A stretch of 28,816 bases of DNA from CAG-791 sp963629395. Its GTDB lineage: Bacteria; Bacillota; Clostridia; Lachnospirales; Lachnospiraceae. This document shows positions 8,798 through 15,783 of this stretch, one piece after another; position 1 is the stretch's first letter; every line of letters begins with the position of its first letter. Where the stretch lies: contig CAVGIV010000030.1 of NCBI GenBank assembly GCA_963629395.1, forward strand, positions 1-28,816, in the 5' to 3' direction. The position numbers were made by a program, and so were the translations under genes. The notes below the pieces were generated by a model. The model did not search any database. It was not told where the DNA came from and saw nothing but the letters and a program-made list of their open reading frames with translations.

Positions 8798-10063
8798 ATG
8801 AATGAATTAAATAAAGCAAAATACAAATACGGCACCACAGAAAACCGTGCCTTTTTAAAACAGGAGTGCGAGGAGCTTCTTCGGTTTGGACGATCCTTTG
8901 CATCGCCGGAGGGCGGCGCTTACTGGCTTGGGGATGACGGAACACCGTGGAAGCAGCGAAACCGTGAAACCTGGATCACCTGCCGTATGACACATGTATA
9001 CAGCCTGGGAGCTATGCTGGGATACCCGGGAAGTGAGGAGCTGGTGGATGCCGGGCTGCGGGGACTTACGGGTGAGCTGCAGGACAAGGAGCATGACGGA
9101 TGGTATGCGGCTGTGACGGCCGCGGGGGAGAAGCTTGGCCCCAAGCAGTGCTATGCACATGCCTTTGTCATTCTGGCGGCATCCAGCGCTTTACTGGCTG
9201 GAAGACCTGGTGCGGGGGAACTTTTGGAGCATGCAAAGGCGGTGTATGACAGGTACTTCTGGAATGAACAGGAGGGGCTCTCTGCCGACACCTGGAATAC
9301 AGAATTCACAGAGCTTGATTCGTACCGCGGCGTCAATGCCAACATGCACACGGTGGAGGCATTTCTGGCTGTGGCGGATGCAGAGGGTAATGAAGCCTAT
9401 CGCGAGCGGGCAGGACGCATCATCGGGCATGTGATTGAATGGGCGAAGGCCAACAGCTGGCGCATTCCGGAGCATTTTGAAAGTGATTGGGCTCCGGATC
9501 TGGAGTGCAATAAGGATAAGCCGGATGACCCGTTTAAGCCCTACGGTGCGACGCCGGGACATGGCATTGAATGGGCAAGACTGATCACGCAGTGGACACT
9601 TTCAACCTGGAAGAATGCTCCGGATGGACTTCCGAAGGAGGCACAGTCTTGCATAGATGCCGCTGAGGCACTGTTCCTTCGTGCGGTGGAGGATGGCTGG
9701 AATACGGACGGAGCCCGGGGAATCGTCTATACAACGGACTGGGAGGGGCAGCCGGTTGTGCATGACCGGATGCACTGGACGCTGGCAGAAGCCATCAATA
9801 CCGCGGCAGTCTTGTACCGGGTAACAGGAAAGGAAATCTACAATGGTTACTACAGCCAGTTCCTGGAGTACCTGGACGAGGTTGTAAAGGATCATACGAA
9901 TGGCTCCTGGTTCCACCAGCTGGACCGGAATAATCAGCTTCTGGGCACGGTCTGGCCGGGGAAGTCGGACCTGTATCATGCATTGCAGTCCATGCTGATT
10001 CCGTATTATCCGGCAGAGCTCTCCATCGCGGCAGCCGTGAAGAAGGGCACCGGGCAAGAATAG
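8798..10063 (+). CDS. AGE-family sugar isomerase/2-epimerase (YihS-like)
   Basis: This is a 421-aa (alpha/alpha)6-barrel protein of the N-acylglucosamine 2-epimerase superfamily, closest by eye to YihS (sulfoquinovose/mannose aldose-ketose isomerase). W59 and R63 (ETWITCRMTH) match YihS W51/R55 with a constant offset. Conserved histidines occur in NANMHTVEAF, in GATPGHGIEWARL and in the C-terminal GKSDLYHALQ. ATG at 8798 has AGGGGG 7 nt upstream; an in-frame ATG at 8714 lacks a site and would add 28 unconserved residues. It follows the glycosidase by 135 nt and precedes the operon terminator. It probably converts the released monosaccharide to a ketose or epimer. Mannose isomerase, cellobiose 2-epimerase and sulfoquinovose isomerase are all possible. 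Confidence 0.85.
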   Translation: MNELNKAKYKYGTTENRAFLKQECEELLRFGRSFASPEGGAYWLGDDGTPWKQRNRETWITCRMTHVYSLGAMLGYPGSEELVDAGLRGLTGELQDKEHDGWYAAVTAAGEKLGPKQCYAHAFVILAASSALLAGRPGAGELLEHAKAVYDRYFWNEQEGLSADTWNTEFTELDSYRGVNANMHTVEAFLAVADAEGNEAYRERAGRIIGHVIEWAKANSWRIPEHFESDWAPDLECNKDKPDDPFKPYGATPGHGIEWARLITQWTLSTWKNAPDGLPKEAQSCIDAAEALFLRAVEDGWNTDGARGIVYTTDWEGQPVVHDRMHWTLAEAINTAAVLYRVTGKEIYNGYYSQFLEYLDEVVKDHTNGSWFHQLDRNNQLLGTVWPGKSDLYHALQSMLIPYYPAELSIAAAVKKGTGQE

Positions 10064-10104
10064 GGGCACAGGATATACTGTTACCTGACTTTTGAATAGG
10101 AACG

Positions 10105-10173
10105 ATACCAGGATCAAACGATCTGAAATCCGGTAGAATCGGAGCAAAGACCGGTTGATCCTGGTATTTTGTT
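10105..10173 (+). terminator. terminator of the first sugar operon
   Basis: ATACCAGGATCAA (10105-10117) pairs perfectly over 13 bp with TTGATCCTGGTAT (10155-10167), followed by TTTTGTTGT. The 37-nt loop contains a second stem, CCGGT/ACCGG, that stacks directly on the 3' arm, which is more elaborate than a plain intrinsic terminator. Confidence 0.75.
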
Positions 10174-10348
10174 GTGTGGCGGGATATAGAAGTATTATGT
10201 GCCACTTAGCATATTGAAAATATATTGCTACACTTTAAAAGATTCACACAATTAGCCGTGGAAAAGCTATTTGTCAAGAATCGGGGAGGATCTGCAGCCC
10301 ATTTGTATAATGGCACAGCAGAAAAAAGGAAAAGCGAGGTAAGAGGCG

Positions 10349-11725
10349 ATGAGCGTTGGGAGAATGCTCGCTGAGCTTCTTGGGCAGGCTGACGTATCCA
10401 AAAATACGATCATTCGAAAGACCGGGATTGATCGATCGACGTTCTACCAGATTCTGCGGGGAACGCGTGTAGCAACGGAGGAGCAGCTGCAAAAGATCTG
10501 TTATTTTATTCATGCGGATGAGGACTATTATACGCAGCTGATCGATTGCTATGAGCAGGAGCGCGCAGGGGATAAGGCAGAGCAAAGAATGTGTGTCCGG
10601 ACATTTATTGAGGCGCTCTCTAAAGACGACTGCGAGCCTGATGAGAAGGCGGAGGAGATCTTTTCGAGGTTTGTGCGCAGGGAGAAGGAAGCCGGCAACG
10701 CGAAGTTTGACATGTTTCTCCCGTCGAACAGTGTGTGTACAACCAAACTGTACCGGGCAATAAAGGAGCAGCTTATCGCAAAGGGAGAAGCGGAGCTGCA
10801 CCAGATTATTGCGGAGGACGACGGCAAGGCAGAAACCGTGGAGGAGAGCTTTCGGAGACTTGGCGAGTGGATTACATACCTTCGCAGCCAGAGGGCAAAA
10901 TTCCATGCGTATCGTATGCCGGTTTCGATGGCCGGGCTAAGGACCAATGCGTTTCCGTTTTATATTGTGGGAGAGAAGACACTGATTGTCGTCAGCTTTG
11001 ATGAGAAGAAGATGGTGGTCAGCACAAATCCGTCTGTGGTGAAGGCATATCGGGAGAATTTTAAGGATGTGCTGAAGGAAGCTATGGAGGTGGCGAGTAC
11101 AGAGACGAACACAGAAAGTGTACGGGATTTTCTGCTGCAGCTGTGGCAGAACGCGGGGGAGGATAAGGTCTATCTTCTTACGCCGAAGCCGCGCATGTGG
11201 CTGTATGCAGATGATGAGCTGATTTCACGGTACATGGAGGACCCGTTTTATGTGCAGTATGGTCAGGCGTATCGCAGCCTGAATCTTCAGGAATTCACGC
11301 TGCAGTCGGGGGTTGATTCATTCTGCAGGGACGGCTTAACGGTTGCATCGGGCGAAGAGATCAGGCTCGCGGAACCGGATATGAGCTTCATACGGAATAT
11401 GATCGATAGCTGCAGAGACTCTAAGCTGCTGATACTGGATGAGGATCGGATTCATCTGTCGCAGGACTGGAGACTGTTCCTGGTTGGGACGCGGGCCGCT
11501 GTTTTTGTTCCCTATGCTACGAATGGGTATATGATCTGCATCACCAGCAGCAGTGTGGTTGAACCTATGGCAGAGTGGTTCTCCAGCCGCACCAGCACAT
11601 TGAACAACGACATAATCTGGAAGAAAAAACCTACCTGGGGGGGGGTACAGCTCAACGGCAAAATGATGTTTTTATTGACTAATTCGGCATCTGGATGCGA
11701 CAATCACTTCTCAATGAGGGAGTAG
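10349..11725 (+). CDS. large XRE-type helix-turn-helix protein of unknown function
   Basis: This is a 458-aa protein. Residues about 1-60 resemble an XRE/Cro helix-turn-helix (SKNTIIRKTGIDRSTFYQILRG, with ATEEQL after it). I recognise no domain in the remaining 400 residues; there is no signal peptide, membrane segment or catalytic motif. The ATG follows GAGG by 9 nt. A TATAAT at 10306-10311 could be its promoter -10, without a good -35. Two oddities occur at the 3' end. A run of nine G (11637-11645) precedes the last 26 codons, and the stop codon at 11723-11725 is part of the conserved GGGAGUAG box of the downstream riboswitch. The true C-terminus may therefore differ. It could be a stress or metabolic regulator, but no target is evident. 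Confidence 0.7.
   Translation: MSVGRMLAELLGQADVSKNTIIRKTGIDRSTFYQILRGTRVATEEQLQKICYFIHADEDYYTQLIDCYEQERAGDKAEQRMCVRTFIEALSKDDCEPDEKAEEIFSRFVRREKEAGNAKFDMFLPSNSVCTTKLYRAIKEQLIAKGEAELHQIIAEDDGKAETVEESFRRLGEWITYLRSQRAKFHAYRMPVSMAGLRTNAFPFYIVGEKTLIVVSFDEKKMVVSTNPSVVKAYRENFKDVLKEAMEVASTETNTESVRDFLLQLWQNAGEDKVYLLTPKPRMWLYADDELISRYMEDPFYVQYGQAYRSLNLQEFTLQSGVDSFCRDGLTVASGEEIRLAEPDMSFIRNMIDSCRDSKLLILDEDRIHLSQDWRLFLVGTRAAVFVPYATNGYMICITSSSVVEPMAEWFSSRTSTLNNDIIWKKKPTWGGVQLNGKMMFLLTNSASGCDNHFSMRE
11675..11704 (+). promoter_or_regulatory. possible promoter of the mntP riboswitch transcript
   Basis: TTGACT (11675-11680), an 18-nt spacer and GACAAT (11699-11704) lie inside the end of the upstream gene. Transcription would start near 11711, just before the conserved riboswitch core. 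The -10 is weak, and readthrough from the regulator gene is an alternative. Confidence 0.35.
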
Positions 11726-11866
11726 CAAGCACACAGCTGCAGTAAGTCAACATACTGATTTCGTAAGACCGCGTCCTGAGAATGGACTGCTGGAATGGGA
11801 ATCTGGCTTACTTTAATATGCGAGACTCATGTATATCTGTTGGTACGGCTATGCATGGGCGAGTGA
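11704..11866 (+). promoter_or_regulatory. yybP-ykoY manganese riboswitch
   Basis: Three blocks match the yybP-ykoY consensus in order: GGGAGTAGC (11718-11726), GTCAACATACTG (11746-11757) with AAGACC shortly after (11765-11770), and GGCTATGCATGGGCGAG at 11847-11863. A weak closing P1 stem can be drawn between TCACTT (11704-11709) and GAGTGA (11861-11866). The class senses Mn2+ and commonly precedes mntP, which is exactly the gene 150 nt downstream. The exact outer boundaries are uncertain. Confidence 0.88.
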
Positions 11867-11874
11867 ATAATCCG

Positions 11875-11907
11875 GGAGGCATGGCCGCAGAGGCTGTGCC
11901 TCCTTTT
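11875..11907 (+). terminator. attenuator terminator in the mntP leader
   Basis: GGAGGCATGGCC (11875-11886) pairs with GGCTGTGCCTCC (11892-11903), a 12-bp stem with two G-U pairs and a 5-nt loop, followed by TTTT. It lies 9 nt after the aptamer and 112 nt before the mntP start. It is the likely expression platform, with Mn2+ binding favouring readthrough as in other members of this class. Confidence 0.75.
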
Positions 11908-12018
11908 GTGTTCCTAGTACATCGAAGTTTTCCGAAGGAAAATGGAGATGAGAGCAAAACACTTACGTATTTCCCAGGGCCAGCCATTCTGCAAACGTTG
12001 TACAAGAAAGGAGCAGAC

Positions 12019-12708
12019 ATGGATTTTATTTTTATTACGAACAGCATTGCGCTTGGTGTTGGACTTGCAATGGATGCGTTTTCTGTCTCCATCGCAAACG
12101 GGCTGAACGAGCCGGAGATGTCCAGGAGAAAGATGTGCGGCATCGCAGGAACCTATGCCGGCTATCAGTTTGCCATGCCGATGATCGGTTGGTTTTGCGT
12201 GCATACCATTGCAGAACAGTTTGAGGCCTTTCGCAAATTCATTCCGTGGATTGCACTGGCACTGCTGGCCTGGATCGGCGGCAAAATGCTGATCGAGGGC
12301 ATCCGGAATAATAAAGAAGCCGCAGCCGGCAAGAACACAGAGGAGAAAAACGGCCGCGCAGAGAAGGCGGCCTGTCCGGACGCGTGTGCATGCGACGGGG
12401 AGAGCTCTGATTTCCGAAAAAAGGACGCGGTAAGGGAAGGGGCCTGTCTTGGCTTTGGCACACTGATGCTGCAGGGAATCGCAACGTCAATCGATGCCTT
12501 ATCGGTGGGCTTTACCATTGCCGATTATGGGACAGTCATGGCAGTAACCTGCTCCCTTCTGGTGGCAGTAACGACATTTATCATCTGCATGAGCGGCCTA
12601 TTGTTCGGAAAGCGCTTCGGAGAGCGGCTTGCTGACAAGGCAACGATCCTGGGCGGAGTGATTCTCATTGCAATCGGAGTGGAAATCTTTGTAAAGGGAG
12701 TCCTGTAA
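12019..12708 (+). CDS. mntP: MntP-family manganese efflux pump
   Basis: This is a 229-aa integral membrane protein that exports Mn2+. The first helix carries the family signature GVGLAMDAFSVSIANG with D19, and the second repeat carries SIDALSVGF. Both Asp residues belong to the metal path. ATG at 12019 has AAGGAG upstream; an upstream in-frame ATG at 11782 would run through the riboswitch and attenuator and is rejected. MntP proteins are usually about 190 aa. The extra length is a hydrophilic loop near residues 96-138 with CPDACACD, rich in Lys/Glu and Cys. Regulation by the upstream manganese riboswitch supports the assignment. Confidence 0.92.
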   Translation: MDFIFITNSIALGVGLAMDAFSVSIANGLNEPEMSRRKMCGIAGTYAGYQFAMPMIGWFCVHTIAEQFEAFRKFIPWIALALLAWIGGKMLIEGIRNNKEAAAGKNTEEKNGRAEKAACPDACACDGESSDFRKKDAVREGACLGFGTLMLQGIATSIDALSVGFTIADYGTVMAVTCSLLVAVTTFIICMSGLLFGKRFGERLADKATILGGVILIAIGVEIFVKGVL

Positions 12709-12807
12709 GCAAAAGGGCGCGGGAGCGCAAAGCGCAGGGCAATCGGGGGCATGGGGAGAACTTTTGACCTCAACAGCCCCCAACATCCTATATATACGGT
12801 ATACTAC

Positions 12808-12840
12808 TAAGGGCACGCTGATTTCATCAGCGTGTCCTTA
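12808..12840. repeat. 14-bp inverted repeat between mntP and the second ABC operon
   Basis: TAAGGGCACGCTGA (12808-12821) and TCAGCGTGTCCTTA (12827-12840) form a 14-bp stem with one G-U pair and a 5-nt loop. No U-tract follows on either strand, so it is an imperfect mntP terminator or a regulatory hairpin/operator. A weak promoter (TTGACC at 12764-12769, 19-nt spacer, TATATA at 12789-12794) lies immediately upstream and would place the hairpin at the 5' end of the next operon's mRNA. Confidence 0.55.
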
Positions 12841-12885
12841 AAACGATAGTAATCAAAAAGGAAAGCCGCGCATAGGAAGGGAACG

Positions 12886-14007
12886 ATGAAGATTGTACTG
12901 CAGGATATAACCAAGAAATTTCCGGATCGCAATCATAAGAAGAAAGAAATAACCGCTGTGGACCATTTCAGCTTCGAAATTCCGGATGGAGAGCTTGTGA
13001 GTCTTCTGGGACCGTCCGGCTGCGGCAAGAGCACGACGCTGAACATGATCTGCGGCCTGGAGACGCCGACGGAGGGGCGGATTTTCTTTGGCGAGGAGGA
13101 TGTAACAGAGCTTCCGCCGGAAAACCGGGGCGTTGGCATGGTTTTCCAAAGCTATGCACTGTATCCGCATCTGACCGTGCGGAATAATATTTTATTCCCG
13201 CTGCAGAATCTGACCGGCAGGGATCGGCTTTCTAAGGAGGAAATGAACCGGCGCGTGGAGGATGCCGCAAGACTCGTTCAGATTACGGATTACCTCGAAC
13301 GCAAGCCCCGGGAGCTCTCCGGCGGACAGCAGCAGCGTGTCGCCATTGCAAGAGCACTGGTGAAGCGTCCGAAGGTACTGCTTTTGGATGAGCCGCTTTC
13401 AAATCTGGATGCAAGACTGCGAATCCAGACGCGGGCAGAGATTCGGAGAATCCAGCAGGAAACTGGAATCACGACCGTTTTTGTTACCCACGACCAGGAA
13501 GAGGCCATGAGCATCTCAGACCGTATGGTAGTGATGAAGGATGGCATTCTTCAGCAGATTGGAAAACCGCAGGAAATCTATGATGCACCGGCCAATCTGT
13601 TTGTGGCCCGGTTCCTTGGAAATCCGCCCATCAATCTGCTGCGGGGGTCCCTGCAGGGGAACCGCGTAATGCTGGATGGGATGGAGATAATGACGATTCC
13701 TGCCTCAACATGCAGTGAGGAGACATCGCACAGCATTACTATTGGAATCCGCCCGGAGGGACTTGTTCCTGCGCAAAACGGCCCGATTTGCTGCAGCCTT
13801 CGCTCTGTGGAGGTCATGGGACGGGATACCAGTGTGGTTGCAGGGCACGCGGCAGCGGAAGGAGGCTTTCTTCGCGCAATTGTTTCCGGTGAGGATGCCT
13901 TACAGACAGCGGGCGGCGCAGTGCGCTTTGCTGTGAAGCCGAAGAAGGTGTTCCTGTTCGATGAGGAAACAGGAAATATTATCGGCAGCGGGGAGGAAGC
14001 AAAATGA
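12886..14007 (+). CDS. ABC transporter ATP-binding protein, UgpC/MalK/MsmX type
   Basis: This is a 373-aa cytoplasmic ATPase of the carbohydrate importer class. Walker A GPSGCGKST spans residues 42-50, the Q-loop VFQSYALYPHLT follows, the LSGGQQQR signature starts near residue 144, and Walker B VLLLDEPLSNLDA lies near 165-175. The switch histidine is in FVTHDQEEA. A C-terminal TOBE/OB regulatory domain (about residues 240-373) contains IGIRPEGL. Its stop overlaps the next gene's ATG (ATGA), so it is coupled to the permeases. Multi-use ATPases of this class (MsmX) can serve several importers, so it could also energise the first operon's transporter. Confidence 0.95.
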   Translation: MKIVLQDITKKFPDRNHKKKEITAVDHFSFEIPDGELVSLLGPSGCGKSTTLNMICGLETPTEGRIFFGEEDVTELPPENRGVGMVFQSYALYPHLTVRNNILFPLQNLTGRDRLSKEEMNRRVEDAARLVQITDYLERKPRELSGGQQQRVAIARALVKRPKVLLLDEPLSNLDARLRIQTRAEIRRIQQETGITTVFVTHDQEEAMSISDRMVVMKDGILQQIGKPQEIYDAPANLFVARFLGNPPINLLRGSLQGNRVMLDGMEIMTIPASTCSEETSHSITIGIRPEGLVPAQNGPICCSLRSVEVMGRDTSVVAGHAAAEGGFLRAIVSGEDALQTAGGAVRFAVKPKKVFLFDEETGNIIGSGEEAK

Positions 14008-14897
14008 AAAAAAGCTGGAAGCCCTGGCTGTATTTGCTGCCGTCCCTGCTGTTCCTGATTCTGTTCATGGTGTATCCACTCTTCGATGTTATCGTGTACT
14101 CTCTTGAGGAGGGATACAATTCCGCTTCCCAGACCTATTGGGGCGTGGGACTTTATAATTTCTCCTATGTACTGCGCGACCCTTATTTTCTGCAGGCGCT
14201 GCGCAATACCTTTCTTATTGTCATAGTGACGGTTCCGGTATCCACGGGACTGGCACTTCTGATTTCGCTTGGACTGAATTCCATTCCCAAATGGAAGGAT
14301 CTGTTCCAGACGATCTTTTTCCTTCCCTATGTGACCAATACACTGGCTGTCGGCCTTGTTTTTATGATCCTGTTCAAAAAAACGCCGTATTCCGACGGCT
14401 TCATCAATCTCCTGATCCGCGCATTCGGCGGGAACAGTATTGATTTTATTGAGGGTCCGTACTGGGCAAAGCTTCTGGTGATGTGCATCTATACAGTGTG
14501 GATTGTTCTGCCCTTTAAGATCCTGATACTTACCAGTGCGCTGGCCAGTGTGAATCCGGACTACTACAAGGCTGCGAAGGTGGATGGCACGCGGAGCTTC
14601 CGTATTTTTTACAAAATAACGCTGCCGATGATCGCACCAATGATTTCGTACCTGGTCATTACCGGCTTCATCGGAGCCTTTAAGGCCTACAGCGACGAAG
14701 TGGCGATCTTCGGAACGAACCTGAATGCGGCGGGTATGAACACGATCGTAGGCTACGTGTATGACATGCTTTACGGCGAAAGCGGGGGATATCCGTCCTA
14801 TGCATCCGCAGCAGCGCTGCTGCTGTTCGCCATTGTCTTCACCATCACGGTGATCAATCTGATGGTGTCCGGTTCGGCCGGAGAGAAGCAAAAGTAG
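14004..14897 (+). CDS. sugar ABC transporter permease, UgpA/MalF type
   Basis: This is a 297-aa permease with six predicted membrane segments, beginning MKKSWKPWLYLLPSLLF, a start common in UgpA-type subunits. The EAA loop lies near residues 188-208 (KAAKVDGTRS, then ITLP). It lacks the long N-terminal extension of the first operon's MalF-type protein. It overlaps the ATPase gene by 4 nt and is 19 nt from the partner permease. The substrate is not determinable; the Ugp-like set transports glycerol-3-phosphate or di/oligosaccharides in other bacteria. Confidence 0.93.
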   Translation: MKKSWKPWLYLLPSLLFLILFMVYPLFDVIVYSLEEGYNSASQTYWGVGLYNFSYVLRDPYFLQALRNTFLIVIVTVPVSTGLALLISLGLNSIPKWKDLFQTIFFLPYVTNTLAVGLVFMILFKKTPYSDGFINLLIRAFGGNSIDFIEGPYWAKLLVMCIYTVWIVLPFKILILTSALASVNPDYYKAAKVDGTRSFRIFYKITLPMIAPMISYLVITGFIGAFKAYSDEVAIFGTNLNAAGMNTIVGYVYDMLYGESGGYPSYASAAALLLFAIVFTITVINLMVSGSAGEKQK

Positions 14898-14916
14898 CAG
14901 GAGGAAAGAAAGCAGC

Positions 14917-15783
14917 ATGAGCGATTATGAGCAAATAAAGCAGCGCGCCCGGCAAAAGACGCGCCTTAGAAGAGGAATTACCTATGCGCTGCTGATACTG
15001 TGGGCAGTGATTGTCCTGTTCCCTTTCTACTGGATGATCCTTACGTCTGTGAAAAGCTACGGCTCCTATAATGCGGAGTACATTCCGAAGCTCTATACCA
15101 CCAGCCCGACACTGCAGAACTATGCGGATGCCTTTACACAGGTGCCGCTGGCACGGTATTTTGCCAACACCATTTTGTTCACAGCGGCGACAACGGCACT
15201 GATGCTGGTTGTGACCGTGCTGTCTGCCTATGCCTTTGCCAGACTCTCCTTTAAGGGAAAGAACCTGGTGTTCACGCTGTATCTGTCGCTGATGATGATC
15301 CCGAATGAGCTGGTCATTATTACCAACTATGTCACCATCACGGACTGGAATCTGCGCAACTCCTATCTTGGTTTGATTCTGCCGAGCGTGACATCGGTCT
15401 TCTACATCTATTTGCTGAAGGAGAACTTCGAGCAGATTCCGGAAGAGCTGTACAAAGCAGCCAAGGTGGATGGGACCTCTGATTTCCGATATCTTTGGAA
15501 GGTGATGATTCCCATCTGTCAGCCCACCATTGTAACGATTACGATTCTGAAGGTCATTGAGTGCTGGAATTCTTACGTCTGGCCGAGACTGATCACGGAT
15601 GATGCCAGCTACTATCTGGTCTCCAACGGCATTCAGGAGCTGCGGGAAAACGGCTTCGGTCGGGAGAACATTCCGGCAATGATGGCGGCGGTGGTAGCTA
15701 TTTCGGCACCTCTGGTCGTGTTGTTCCTTATTTTCCATAAAAAGATCATGGCCGGCGTATCCCAGGGAGGCACCAAGGGATGA
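14917..15783 (+). CDS. sugar ABC transporter permease, UgpE/MalG type
   Basis: This is a 288-aa permease with six membrane segments. The EAA loop lies near residues 178-198 (KAAKVDGTSD, then MIP). The C-terminus has the MAGVSQGGTKG-like tail of this family. AGGAGG lies 12 nt upstream of the ATG. Its stop overlaps the start of the solute-binding protein gene (ATGA), so the operon order is ATPase, permease, permease, binding protein. Confidence 0.93.
   Translation: MSDYEQIKQRARQKTRLRRGITYALLILWAVIVLFPFYWMILTSVKSYGSYNAEYIPKLYTTSPTLQNYADAFTQVPLARYFANTILFTAATTALMLVVTVLSAYAFARLSFKGKNLVFTLYLSLMMIPNELVIITNYVTITDWNLRNSYLGLILPSVTSVFYIYLLKENFEQIPEELYKAAKVDGTSDFRYLWKVMIPICQPTIVTITILKVIECWNSYVWPRLITDDASYYLVSNGIQELRENGFGRENIPAMMAAVVAISAPLVVLFLIFHKKIMAGVSQGGTKG

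Noticed and set aside
11782..12018. Upstream in-frame start that would lengthen MntP by 79 residues.
   Set aside because: This stretch is the riboswitch and attenuator; the ATG at 12019 has a good ribosome site and begins exactly at the family N-terminus.
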